Shown piece after piece: positions 38,293 to 46,406 of a stretch of DNA of 64,000 nt. Source of the DNA: Solimonas variicoloris DSM 15731 (lineage in GTDB: Bacteria > Pseudomonadota > Gammaproteobacteria > Nevskiales > Nevskiaceae). Position 1 is the stretch's first letter. Every line of letters begins with the position of its first letter. The notes beneath the pieces were generated by a model. That model saw only the letters and a program-made list of their open reading frames with translations, was not told the DNA's origin and made no database searches. Location of the stretch: assembly GCF_000382285.1 (NCBI RefSeq), contig NZ_KB907927.1, positions 186,001 through 250,000 on the forward strand. Reading direction: 5' to 3'. Position numbers and translations under genes: made by a program.

Positions 38293-38310
38293 CGTCTGTT
38301 CGAATCCACA
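38293..38310. promoter_or_regulatory. Cluster operator, site E (one strong half-site)
   Basis: Read toward the PKS-NRPS gene: GTGTG-GATT-CGAACAGACG. The right arm CGAACAGACG is identical to site D; the left half matches only partly. It lies about 70 bp before the PKS-NRPS start. Confidence 0.45.
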
Positions 38311-38364
38311 CCGATGGCGGCCAGCGCGGCGCCGCGCGGCGTGCGTCCAGAACCTGAGCAGGCC

Positions 38365-39231
38365 CTAGAACACGACCGGCGCCAGCGGCGACGGCGAGAA
38401 GGCGTGGGCGTAGGCCGCGCACGACCAGGCATAGCAGTCGCAGGACGCGGCCTCGAGCCCGCGGCGGTCGACGATGTTGATGACGCCGCGGCTGTAGCGG
38501 ATCAGGCCGCGCCGGCGCAGCCGCGCCGCCGCCAGCGAGATGCCGGTGCGCTGCACGCCGAGCATGTCGGCGAGCGTCTGGTGCTTGAGGCGGAATTCGT
38601 CGGACTGCACGCGGTCCTGCGTGGTCAGCAGCCAGCGCGCGAGCCGCTCCTCGACGCCGTGCCGGCAGGTGCAGGCGTTGACCTGGGCGATCTGTGCGAT
38701 CAGCACGTAGAGGTAGCGGCCGAGCGCGACGCGCAGATGGCGACTGTGCGCCAGCTGGCGACGCAGCTCGCGCACCGGCACGCGAAAGCTGGCGCCGGAC
38801 GTGCGCACCACGGCGCGCAGCGGCGACAGCGGCAGATCCTCGATCAGCGGACTGCCGAAAGCGCCTTCGCTGCCGACCAGCGCGACCTGCACGGCATCAT
38901 GCTCGCCGGGCGCGAGCAGGCCGACGGCGACGCCGGTCGGGAAGTAGACGTGATCGACCGCGCTCTCGTATTCGCAGATCAGCGTGCCGGCACGCAGCGC
39001 GACCGTCTCGATCAGCGGCGCAAGGCGCCGCGCCTCGTCATCCGGCAAGCTCGCGAGCAGCAGGTTCCTCCGGAGGTCGGGCGACCAGCTGCGGATAGCC
39101 GGCGCGGCGGTCGAAGCTGGCGCGCCGCTCGGCGAAGGCAATGGGTACGTTGCGGACGCGGCGGTCGACCGGGGTTCGGCGTTCGCCGCGACGACGGTCT
39201 TTTGGGGCGCGTAGCGCATCGTTTCGGGCAT
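38365..39231 (-). CDS. Crp/Fnr-family transcriptional regulator (A)
   Basis: Up to 288 residues. A cyclic-nucleotide-binding-like beta-roll (about 55-160: AGTLICEYESAVDHVYFPTGVAV, then ALVGSEGAFG) is followed by a dimerisation helix and a winged helix-turn-helix (LKHQTLADMLGVQRTGISLAAARLRRRGLI). There is no N-terminal cysteine cluster of the FNR type. ATG 39231 puts the first 194 bp inside the upstream regulator gene; the conserved part starts only near RRNLLLASLP, with GGAGGAA just before Leu codons, so a later non-ATG start (for example TTG 39048) cannot be excluded. It lies 140 bp upstream of the PKS-NRPS gene in the same direction and is a candidate controller of it. Confidence 0.85.
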   Translation of the reverse strand: MPETMRYAPQKTVVAANAEPRSTAASATYPLPSPSGAPASTAAPAIRSWSPDLRRNLLLASLPDDEARRLAPLIETVALRAGTLICEYESAVDHVYFPTGVAVGLLAPGEHDAVQVALVGSEGAFGSPLIEDLPLSPLRAVVRTSGASFRVPVRELRRQLAHSRHLRVALGRYLYVLIAQIAQVNACTCRHGVEERLARWLLTTQDRVQSDEFRLKHQTLADMLGVQRTGISLAAARLRRRGLIRYSRGVINIVDRRGLEAASCDCYAWSCAAYAHAFSPSPLAPVVF

Positions 39232-40027
39232 CCGGTCGACGGTGCGCCGAAATTTCCGACAAACGCGTGCCGCCTTCCGTACGGTGCAACACCGAAGGCC
39301 GCCCGATCGCCTTGGCCGCGGCGTTGTAGAGGCGCTCGCATTCGGCGCTGACGATGCGGTAGCACTCGCAGGCGTCGCGTTCCAGGCGGTGGCGGTCGAG
39401 GATGCGGACCAGGCCGCGGCTGTACTGGATCACGCCCTCGTCGCGCAGCCGGCTGGCGGCCAGCGTGACGCTTTCGCGGCGCACGCCGAGCGTGTGCGCG
39501 AGACCTTCGTGGGTGACGTGCAGCTCGCCGGTCGGCAGGCGATCGACGCTCAGCAGCAGCCAGCGGCACAGCTGCTGGCTCAGCGCATGGTGGCGGTTGC
39601 AGGCGACGGTCTGCGCGGTCTGCACCATCAGCGCCCGCGCGCTCGCCAGGACGATGCGCTGCACGTCGGGCGAGCGGTCGAGCTCCTGGCCGAAGACTTC
39701 GATCGGCAGACGGTAGGCGGTGCCGTCGCACTGCACGACGGCGCGGCTGGTCGTGCGGTCGACGCCCATCATCAGCTCGGAGCCGATCATGCTGTCGTTG
39801 CCGACGATCGCGGTCTCGGTGGTTTCGCCGGACGCCATCACCTGCATCAGCGAGATCAGCGCGTCGACCGGGAAATAGACGTAGGAGATCGTCACGCCGG
39901 CCTCGTGCAGCACCTGCCCCGTTTTCAGCTTGACGCGAGTCAGCTGCGGCGCCAGTACCGGCACGCCGACGATATCCAGTACCTGCGCCAGAAGGCGGTT
40001 GCCGCTCGGGCCGATCGCGATAGCCAT
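39038..40027 (-). CDS. Crp/Fnr-family transcriptional regulator (B) with C-terminal extension
   Basis: Protein of 329 residues. The sensor beta-roll (about 20-130: TGQVLHEAGVTISYVYFPVDALISLMQ, AIVGNDSMIG) and helix-turn-helix (VTHEGLAHTLGVRRESVTLAASRLRDEGVI) are complete by about residue 245. An unusual tail of about 85 residues follows, Arg-rich with repeated DRR/ERR motifs (DRRRGERR, ERRASFDRRAGY), overlapping gene A. No FNR-type cysteine cluster is present. AGGAG stands 5 nt before ATG 40027. Its promoter has an FNR-type box and a separate inverted repeat over the -10. Confidence 0.9.
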   Translation of the reverse strand: MAIAIGPSGNRLLAQVLDIVGVPVLAPQLTRVKLKTGQVLHEAGVTISYVYFPVDALISLMQVMASGETTETAIVGNDSMIGSELMMGVDRTTSRAVVQCDGTAYRLPIEVFGQELDRSPDVQRIVLASARALMVQTAQTVACNRHHALSQQLCRWLLLSVDRLPTGELHVTHEGLAHTLGVRRESVTLAASRLRDEGVIQYSRGLVRILDRHRLERDACECYRIVSAECERLYNAAAKAIGRPSVLHRTEGGTRLSEISAHRRPDARNDALRAPKDRRRGERRTPVDRRVRNVPIAFAERRASFDRRAGYPQLVARPPEEPAARELAG

Positions 40028-40042
40028 GTCATCTCCTGCTTA

Positions 40043-40062
40043 CATGACAAATAGTAGTCATG
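40043..40062. promoter_or_regulatory. Inverted repeat over the -10 of regulator B
   Basis: CATGAC-N8-GTCATG, a perfect 6-8-6 repeat, 16-35 bp before the start of regulator B. It covers the presumed -10 (TACTAT), so a protein bound there would repress. Autoregulation is a natural guess. Confidence 0.5.
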
Positions 40063-40079
40063 GCCTTGCCAGTGCAATG

Positions 40080-40093
40080 TTGACGTGCATCAA
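40080..40093 (-). promoter_or_regulatory. FNR-type box of regulator B
   Basis: TTGAC-GTGC-ATCAA, 53 bp before the regulator B start, with TACTAT as a -10 candidate 21 bp downstream. Confidence 0.6.
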
Positions 40094-40171
40094 AAATGCC
40101 GGCATCCATTTCCCCTCCGTTCGGGGGGTCTTTCCGGTACCGCGTGCCGTCCGACGGTTTCGCGCTACCGT

Positions 40172-41188
40172 TCAGCGCAGATCGAGCACGACGCGGCCGT
40201 TGACGCGGCCGGCCTTGAGCTCGCGGAACACATCGTTGATCTCCGACAGGCGCGCCGAACGGACCTGCGGCCGCACCTTGCCGGCGACGGCGAAGGCGAT
40301 CGCCTCGTCGAGGTCCTGGCGCGTGCCGACGATCGAGCCGCGGATCGTCAGGCGCTTGAGGACGACGTCGAAGATCGGCGTCGCGAACTCACCCGGTGGC
40401 AGGCCCACGAGGCTCACCGTGCCGCGCCGCCGCGTCAGCTGCAGCGCCTGCGTGAACGCGTCCGGTGACACCGCGGTGACCAGCACGCCGTGCGCGCCTC
40501 CGCCGGTGATCTGCTGCACGCGCTCGGCGGCGTCGGCGGCGTCGGCGCGGAGCACCGCGTCGGCGCCGAGCGTGCGCGCCAGCACCAGCTTGTCGTCACC
40601 GACGTCGAGCGCGACGACGCGCAGGCCCATCGCCTTGGCGTACTGCAGCGCGACGTGGCCGAGCCCGCCGATGCCGGAGATCGCCAGCCACTGCCCCGGC
40701 CGCGCCTCGGTCTCGAGAATGCCCTTGTAGGTGGTGACGCCGGCGCACAGCACCGGCGCCATGGTCAGCGGATCGAACGAGGACGGCAGGCGCGCGACGT
40801 AGTCGGCGCGGCCGATCACGTACTCGGCGTAGGCGCCGTTGACGCTGTAGCCGCTGTCGTGCTGCTCGCCGCACAGCGTCTCCCAGCCGGTGCGGCAGTA
40901 CTCGCAGTGGCCGCAGGCGTCGTGCAGCCAGGCCAGGCCGACCGGATCGCCGACGCGGAAACGATCGACGTCGGGCCCCAGCTCGGCGACCAGGCCGACG
41001 CCCTCATGGCCGGGAATGAACGGCAGCGCCGGCTTGACCGGCCAGTCGCCGTCGGCGGCATGCAGATCGGTGTGGCAGACGCCGCTGGTCAGGACCTTGA
41101 TCAGCAGCTCGCCGGGCCCCGGCTGCGGCACCGGCACGTCCTCGATGCGCAAGGGCTGGCCGAAGCGGCGGACGACGGCAGCTCTCAT
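40172..41188 (-). CDS. Zinc-dependent alcohol dehydrogenase (AdhA/AdhP type)
   Basis: Medium-chain dehydrogenase of 338 residues, oxidising primary alcohols or reducing aldehydes with NAD(H). Catalytic zinc ligands are visible in GVCHTDLH and PGHEGVG; the four structural zinc cysteines are in CGHCEYCRTGWETLC; the cofactor motif is GIGGLGHVALQ. ATG 41188 (MRAAVVRRFG) is the usual family start. An FNR-type box lies 69 bp upstream, so a fermentative role in low oxygen is likely. It is transcribed toward, but separately from, the regulators. Confidence 0.9.
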   Translation of the reverse strand: MRAAVVRRFGQPLRIEDVPVPQPGPGELLIKVLTSGVCHTDLHAADGDWPVKPALPFIPGHEGVGLVAELGPDVDRFRVGDPVGLAWLHDACGHCEYCRTGWETLCGEQHDSGYSVNGAYAEYVIGRADYVARLPSSFDPLTMAPVLCAGVTTYKGILETEARPGQWLAISGIGGLGHVALQYAKAMGLRVVALDVGDDKLVLARTLGADAVLRADAADAAERVQQITGGGAHGVLVTAVSPDAFTQALQLTRRRGTVSLVGLPPGEFATPIFDVVLKRLTIRGSIVGTRQDLDEAIAFAVAGKVRPQVRSARLSEINDVFRELKAGRVNGRVVLDLR

Positions 41189-41228
41189 GGTTCGGGTCAC
41201 GGTACGCGGCTCCGGTGGTATGCGCCGC

Positions 41229-41270
41229 AGCTTCCCGCCCCGTCCGCCGTCCGGCATTGACGGCCATCAA
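41229..41270 (-). promoter_or_regulatory. FNR-type box and -10 of the alcohol dehydrogenase gene
   Basis: TTGAC-GGCC-ATCAA at 41257-41270, followed leftward after 22 bp by GAAGCT as the -10 position. Confidence 0.6.
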
Positions 41271-41276
41271 CGCAGC

Positions 41277-42356
41277 TCAGCGGCCAGGCACGCGCGTCGT
41301 CCCGAACGAGATGCCGAGGCCGGCGGCGACGTCGAGCAGCGGATCGTCGGCGCTCACCACCCGCGGACCGCAGGTCGCGATCGCCAGCGGCACGTCGCCG
41401 ATGACGCCGCCGCTCTGCACGACGACGCGATCATGCCGGCGCTGCGCGAGCAGTTCGACGGCGTGCACGCCGAACGCCGAAGCGAGCAGCCGGTCCTCGA
41501 CGCTCGGCTGGCCGCCGCGCTGCAGGTGGCCGAGCACGGTGCAGCGCGCCTGCACGCCGGACTGCGCCTCGATCTGCCGCGCCAGCCAGCCGCCGATGCT
41601 CTCGTACGGCGGGCGCTGCGCGGCGGCGGCGGCACGCGCGGCGCCTTCGGCGACGACCAGCAGCGCGTGGCGGCGGCCGCGCGCGAAGACCGCGTGCAGG
41701 TGGGCGACGATCGCTGCCAGCTCGAAGCCGAGTTCCGGCAGCACGATCAGGTCGGCGCCGCCGGCGATGCCGCCGTGCAGCGCGATGTGGCCGGCGTCGC
41801 GGCCCATGGTCTCGACGACGATGACGCGGTGATGACTGGCCGCGGTCGGCAGCAGGCGGTCGAGCGCATCGCTGACGACGCCGACCGCAGTCGCGAAGCC
41901 GACCGCGGTGTCGGTCCCCGGCACGTCGTTGTCGATGGTCTTGGGAATGCCGAGCATCGGCAGGCCGGCCTGCGCGCAGAGCCGCGACATGATGCGCATC
42001 GAGCCGTCGCCGCCGATCACGACCAGCGCGTCGATGCCGAGCTCGCGCACGCCGGCGGCGAACTCGGCGCTGCGATCGGCGAGGCTGCCGTCCGGCATCG
42101 GGAAGCGGAACGGATCGCCGCTGCTGACGGTGCCGAGCAGCGTGCCGCCGCTGCGAAACGCCGGCCCGTCGAGTACGGCCGGACACAGCTCGACGTAGCG
42201 GCGCGGCTGCTCGAGCAGGCCGACGCTGCCGTCGAGCACGCCGAGCACCTGCCAGCCGCGCAGCGTCGCCGCGTCGGTCACGGCGCGGATCACCGCATTG
42301 AGGCCGGCGCAGTCGCCGCCGCTGGTCAGCACGCCGATGCGGCGCGGCCCGTTCAT
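41277..42356 (-). CDS. pfkA: ATP-type 6-phosphofructokinase
   Basis: Protein of 359 residues that phosphorylates fructose 6-phosphate in glycolysis. It begins RRIGVLTSGGDCAGLNAVIR; the nucleotide loop GGDGSMRIM and substrate motif PKTIDNDVPGTD (catalytic Asp) are intact, followed by VETMGRDAGHIAL and GHLQRGG. Gly in GGDGS rather than GGDDS fits ATP rather than pyrophosphate as donor, by family rule. The ATG overlaps the stop of the upstream universal stress gene, placing glycolytic capacity in the same low-oxygen operon. Confidence 0.92.
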   Translation of the reverse strand: MNGPRRIGVLTSGGDCAGLNAVIRAVTDAATLRGWQVLGVLDGSVGLLEQPRRYVELCPAVLDGPAFRSGGTLLGTVSSGDPFRFPMPDGSLADRSAEFAAGVRELGIDALVVIGGDGSMRIMSRLCAQAGLPMLGIPKTIDNDVPGTDTAVGFATAVGVVSDALDRLLPTAASHHRVIVVETMGRDAGHIALHGGIAGGADLIVLPELGFELAAIVAHLHAVFARGRRHALLVVAEGAARAAAAAQRPPYESIGGWLARQIEAQSGVQARCTVLGHLQRGGQPSVEDRLLASAFGVHAVELLAQRRHDRVVVQSGGVIGDVPLAIATCGPRVVSADDPLLDVAAGLGISFGTTRVPGR

Positions 42357-43354
42357 GCCTCGGTTGCCGCCGGCGCGGCGGCGTAGCGACCCTGCAGCTC
42401 GGGCAGGTTGTAGTGGCGCTTGAGCTCGTCGGCGAAGCTGTCCGGCTTGACCAGCAGCACGTCGAAGCTGGCGCGCGACAGCACGCCCTCCGAGGCACTG
42501 CCGAGCAGCAGGCGGCTCAGCATCGAGTGGTACGAGGAGCCGAGCACCATCAGATCGATGTGCTCGACCTGCGCGAACTGGACCAGCGCGGTCGCCGCTT
42601 CGCCGCCGCCGTCGATCCAGTGGCGGCGGTCGGCGGGGATCGAATGCGCGTCGGCGAAGCGCGTGAAGTTGTCGTGCGAGCTGCTGCGCACGTCCTGATA
42701 GAGCTTGCGCAGATCGGCCGATACGCCGACCACGAACGAGGGCCGCCGGTACGGGAAGGTGTGCACGAGATGCAGGTCGGCGTCGGCGAACATCGCCAGC
42801 TTCATGGCGGTCTCGGCGATGCGCTCGTTGAGCGGATGCGGCGCGCCCTGGCGGTCGAGGCTGGCGTCGATCGCGATCGCCACGTGCCGCGGCAGCGGCG
42901 CGCTGTCCTGGCGCACGAACATCAGCGGTGCCGGACAGGTGCGCGCCAGGCGCCAGTCCAGCGTCGTCATCGGCATGCGCGCGGCGCCCTTGCGCGCCGG
43001 CATCAGATCGGCGATGACCAGATCCGGCTCGAGCTCCAGCGCGCGGGCCAGCAGCGCCTCGTGCGGCTCGGCGGTCCACAGCACCTCGCAGTCGACGCGC
43101 AGGCCCTGGCCGGCCAGCGCGGCGGCGCGCTCGTCGAGCCAGCGCTGACGCTGTTCCAGGTACTGCGTCTTGGCCAGGCGCTGCACCTCGCGGCCGGCCA
43201 GTTCGTGGCTCATGTCGATCATCGCGTCGAACGCGCACATCAGCAGGAACAGCCGCGCATCGGCGCGCTTGGCGAGCTGCGCGGCGCGATGCAGGCCGAC
43301 CGTCTCACGCATGCCGGCGTCGGCGATGACCAGGATTCGCTTGATCTGCGACAT
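42353..43354 (-). CDS. Tandem universal stress protein (UspE-like)
   Basis: Protein of 333 residues with two Usp-type domains. The first starts IKRILVIADAGM. The second ends in the ATP-binding signature LMVLGSSYHSMLSRLLLGSASEGVLSRASFDVLLVK (G-x2-G-x9-GS-type). GGAG lies about 10 nt before ATG 43354. A perfect FNR consensus box is 59 bp upstream. Such proteins support survival in growth arrest and low oxygen. It is the first gene of an operon with phosphofructokinase. Confidence 0.9.
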   Translation of the reverse strand: MSQIKRILVIADAGMRETVGLHRAAQLAKRADARLFLLMCAFDAMIDMSHELAGREVQRLAKTQYLEQRQRWLDERAAALAGQGLRVDCEVLWTAEPHEALLARALELEPDLVIADLMPARKGAARMPMTTLDWRLARTCPAPLMFVRQDSAPLPRHVAIAIDASLDRQGAPHPLNERIAETAMKLAMFADADLHLVHTFPYRRPSFVVGVSADLRKLYQDVRSSSHDNFTRFADAHSIPADRRHWIDGGGEAATALVQFAQVEHIDLMVLGSSYHSMLSRLLLGSASEGVLSRASFDVLLVKPDSFADELKRHYNLPELQGRYAAAPAATEA

Positions 43355-43384
43355 GAGTTTTTCTCCTTCCAATGGCGAGGCGGC

Positions 43385-43426
43385 AGTAGGCCACGTGACC
43401 GCAACGTCGTCGTTGATGCGCATCAA
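43385..43426 (-). promoter_or_regulatory. Consensus FNR box and -10 for the Usp-pfkA operon
   Basis: TTGAT-GCGC-ATCAA at 43413-43426 is a 10/10 match to the FNR/ANR consensus. CCTACT occupies the -10 position 22 bp further leftward. Confidence 0.75.
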
Positions 43427-43440
43427 GCGGCGGGTCGCCG

Positions 43441-43482
43441 CTGACCTGCATCAATACGACCAGCTCCGGTCTCGGGCATGCT
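43441..43482 (+). promoter_or_regulatory. FNR-type box and CATGCT -10 for the RNase/phosphorylase operon
   Basis: CTGAC-CTGC-ATCAA at 43441-43454 and CATGCT at 43477-43482, exactly 22 bp after the box. The start codon follows at 43512. Confidence 0.7.
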
Positions 43483-43511
43483 AACCGTAAACAATCACAA
43501 GACGGGCTTTC

Positions 43512-46406
43512 ATGCACCTGCAATTCCTCGGCGCCGCCGGCACGGTCACCGGCTCCAAGTACCTTCTGTCGCGCGAGCAGTCGCACATGCTGATCGACTG
43601 CGGCCTGTTCCAGGGCTACAAGGCGCTGCGCCTGCGCAACTGGTCGTCGCTGCCGACGCCGCCGTCCGATCTCGACGCCGTGCTGCTGACGCACGCGCAC
43701 ATCGACCATTCCGGCTGGCTGCCGCTGCTGGTGCGCGAGGGTTACCGCGGCCGCATCTTCTGCACGCCGGCCACCTACGAGCTGTGCCGCATCATGCTGC
43801 CGGACAGCGGCCGCCTGCAGGAAGAGGAAGCGGAATACGCCAACCGCCACCGCTTCTCGCGGCACAAGCCGGCGCTGCCGCTGTACACCGAGGCCGATGC
43901 GCTGGCGGCGCTCGAGCGTTTCGAGACGGTGCCGTTCGATCACGAGTTCGCGCCGGCCGCGGGCTTCAAGGCCCGCTTCCTGCTCGCCGGCCACATCCTC
44001 GGCGCGTCGATGATCCGCGTCAGCTCGCCGGACGGCTCGATCCTGTTCAGTGGCGACCTCGGCCGTCCGCACGACGTCATCATGCGGCCGCCGGTCGCGG
44101 TCGCCGACGCCGACTGGCTGGTCGTCGAATCGACCTACGGCAACCGCCAGCACGATCCGGACGACAACTTCGAGAAGCTCGCCGCGATCATCCGCCGCAC
44201 CGCCGCGCGCAACGGCGTGGTGGTGATCCCCTCGTTCGCAGTCGGCCGCGCCCAGGAGCTGCTCTACGCGATCGGCGTGCTCAAGCAGCGCGGCGCGATC
44301 CCGGCCGAGCTGCCGGTCTACCTCAACAGCCCGATGGCGGCCGACGTCACCCAGCTGTACCTGCACCATCGCGACGAGCACCGTCTCGACGTGCAGTCCT
44401 GCGCGATGCTCGGCGGCGCCGCCAAGATCATCAACACCGTCGAGGACTCCAAGCGCCTCAACGAGCGCCACGGGCCGATGGTCATCATCGCCGGCAGCGG
44501 CATGGCGACCGGCGGTCGCGTCGTCCATCACCTCAAGGCTTTCGCCGGCGATCCGGTCAACACCATCCTGCTCGCCGGTTTCCAGGCGGCCGGCACGCGC
44601 GGCGCGTCGCTGCTCGAAGGCGCGAAGTCGATCCGCATCCACGGCGAGTACGTCGCGGTGCGCGCCGAGGTCGAATCGCTGACCAATCTGTCCGCGCACG
44701 CCGACGCCGGCGAGATCCTCGACTGGCTGTCGCACTTCGAGCGGCCGCCGCAGGAAACCTTCATCACCCACGGCGAGCCGCAGGCCGCCGATGCGATGCG
44801 CCAGCGCATCGAATCGCGCTATGGCTGGAAGGTCGCGGTCCCCGAGCACCTGCAGAGCGTCGAGCTGCGCCGCGCCGCGGCGACGCCGAAGCTCGACGAC
44901 GGCCCGCATCGCGTGCGCCTGCATCGCATCGGCATCGACACCTACCAGGAGCCGGTCGTGTTCATGCGCGCCGACAGCGCGGTGTGCCGCTCCGAAGGCT
45001 TCGAGGCACAGTCGCGCGTCAAGCTGACGCTGGCGGCGCGCAGTCTGGTGGCGACGCTCTACACCGTCGACGATCCGCTGCTCGCCGACGCCCAGGCCGG
45101 ATTGTCCGAAGCCGCGTGGATGGCGCTCGGCGCGCGCGAAGGCGACGAGGTCGAGATTTCGCATCCGGAGCCGATCGAATCGTTCGCGTTCGTGCGCGGC
45201 AAGGTCTACGGCCAGCCGTTCACCGACACGGCGATCGAGGCGGTGATCCGCGACATCGCCGCCGGCCGCTACTCGGGACTCGAACTCGCCGCCTTCGTCA
45301 CCGCCTGCGGCGGCGGCAGCCTGGCGCGCGACGAAACGGTGGCGCTGACGCGGGCGATGCTCGATGCCGGCCAGCGCCTCGAATGGACGCAATCGCCGGT
45401 GCTCGACAAGCACTGCGTCGGCGGCCTGCCCGGCAACCGCACGACGCCGATCGTCGTCGCCATCGTCGCCGCCTGCGGCCTGACGATTCCGAAAACCTCC
45501 TCGCGCGCGATCACCTCGCCGGCCGGCACTGCCGATACCATGGAAATGCTCGCGCCGGTCGAGCTCGACGTCGCCGCGATGCGCCGCGTCGTCGAACGCG
45601 AAGGCGGTTGCGTGGTCTGGGGCGGCGCGATGTCGCTGAGCCCGGCCGACGACATCCTGATCCGCGTCGAGCGCCCTCTCGACTTCGACAGCCCCGGCCA
45701 GCTGGTCGCCTCGATCCTGTCGAAGAAGCTCGCCGCCGGTTCGACGCAGCTGCTGGTCGAGATGCCGGTCGGGCCGACCGCGAAGGTGCGCAGCGCCGAC
45801 AACGCCCACATCATCGCCGCCCTGCTGGAAGATGTCGGCCGTACCCTCGACCTGTCGGTGCGCGTGCTGCAGAGCGACGGCCTGCAGCCGGTCGGCCACG
45901 GCGTCGGCCCGGCGCTCGAAGCCTTCGACGTGCTGGCCGTGCTCGACAATGCGCCGCAGGCGCCGGCCGACCTGCGCGAACGCTCGCTGCGTCTGGCCGG
46001 CGAACTGCTGGAGATGGGCGGCCGCGCCGCCGCCGGGCAAGGCCTCGCGCTGGCCCGCGAAACGCTCGCCAGCGGCGCGGCGCAGCGCAAGTTCATGGCG
46101 ATCTGCGCGGCCCAGGGCGGTTTGCGCGAACCGCCGGTCGCGGCCTACCGCCAGGTCTTCGTCGCGCCGCGCGCCGGCATCATCAGCGCGATCGACAACC
46201 GGCGCCTGTCGCGCATCGCCAAGCTCGCCGGCGCACCGCGCGCGCCGGCTGCCGGCCTGCAGCTGCACCATCACCTCGGCGACCGCGTCGCGCGCGGCGA
46301 GCCGCTGTTCACGCTGCACGCCGAGTCGCCGGGCGAATTGGTCTACGCCGGCAGCTATGCCAATCTGCATCCCGACGTGATCCGCCTCGAGGAGCCCGCC
46401 GCATGA
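43512..46406 (+). CDS. Fusion of MBL/beta-CASP ribonuclease with AMP (thymidine) phosphorylase-family enzyme
   Basis: One continuous frame of 964 residues. Residues 1 to about 450 are a metallo-beta-lactamase/beta-CASP nuclease of the CPSF type: GTVTGSKY, THAHIDHSG near 60, SGDLGRP, ESTYGNR, SFAVGRAQEL and SAHADAGEI. Residues from about 470 on are an AMP-phosphorylase-type enzyme: FAFVRGKVYGQ, LDKHCVGGLPGNRTTP near 632, KTSSRAITSPAGTADTME near 660, WGGAMSLSPADDI and SKKLAAGST. The family splits nucleoside monophosphates (archaeal type) or thymidine with phosphate. RNA end-products would feed straight into phosphorolysis. A PRPP synthetase follows in the same operon. Confidence 0.92.
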   Translation: MHLQFLGAAGTVTGSKYLLSREQSHMLIDCGLFQGYKALRLRNWSSLPTPPSDLDAVLLTHAHIDHSGWLPLLVREGYRGRIFCTPATYELCRIMLPDSGRLQEEEAEYANRHRFSRHKPALPLYTEADALAALERFETVPFDHEFAPAAGFKARFLLAGHILGASMIRVSSPDGSILFSGDLGRPHDVIMRPPVAVADADWLVVESTYGNRQHDPDDNFEKLAAIIRRTAARNGVVVIPSFAVGRAQELLYAIGVLKQRGAIPAELPVYLNSPMAADVTQLYLHHRDEHRLDVQSCAMLGGAAKIINTVEDSKRLNERHGPMVIIAGSGMATGGRVVHHLKAFAGDPVNTILLAGFQAAGTRGASLLEGAKSIRIHGEYVAVRAEVESLTNLSAHADAGEILDWLSHFERPPQETFITHGEPQAADAMRQRIESRYGWKVAVPEHLQSVELRRAAATPKLDDGPHRVRLHRIGIDTYQEPVVFMRADSAVCRSEGFEAQSRVKLTLAARSLVATLYTVDDPLLADAQAGLSEAAWMALGAREGDEVEISHPEPIESFAFVRGKVYGQPFTDTAIEAVIRDIAAGRYSGLELAAFVTACGGGSLARDETVALTRAMLDAGQRLEWTQSPVLDKHCVGGLPGNRTTPIVVAIVAACGLTIPKTSSRAITSPAGTADTMEMLAPVELDVAAMRRVVEREGGCVVWGGAMSLSPADDILIRVERPLDFDSPGQLVASILSKKLAAGSTQLLVEMPVGPTAKVRSADNAHIIAALLEDVGRTLDLSVRVLQSDGLQPVGHGVGPALEAFDVLAVLDNAPQAPADLRERSLRLAGELLEMGGRAAAGQGLALARETLASGAAQRKFMAICAAQGGLREPPVAAYRQVFVAPRAGIISAIDNRRLSRIAKLAGAPRAPAAGLQLHHHLGDRVARGEPLFTLHAESPGELVYAGSYANLHPDVIRLEEPAA

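Noticed and set aside
38365-40027. Calling one of the two Crp/Fnr proteins the activator that binds the FNR-type boxes
   Set aside because: Neither has the N-terminal cysteine cluster for an iron-sulphur centre, and their recognition helices (QRTGIS, RRESVT) lack the E-x-x-S-R pattern of FNR.
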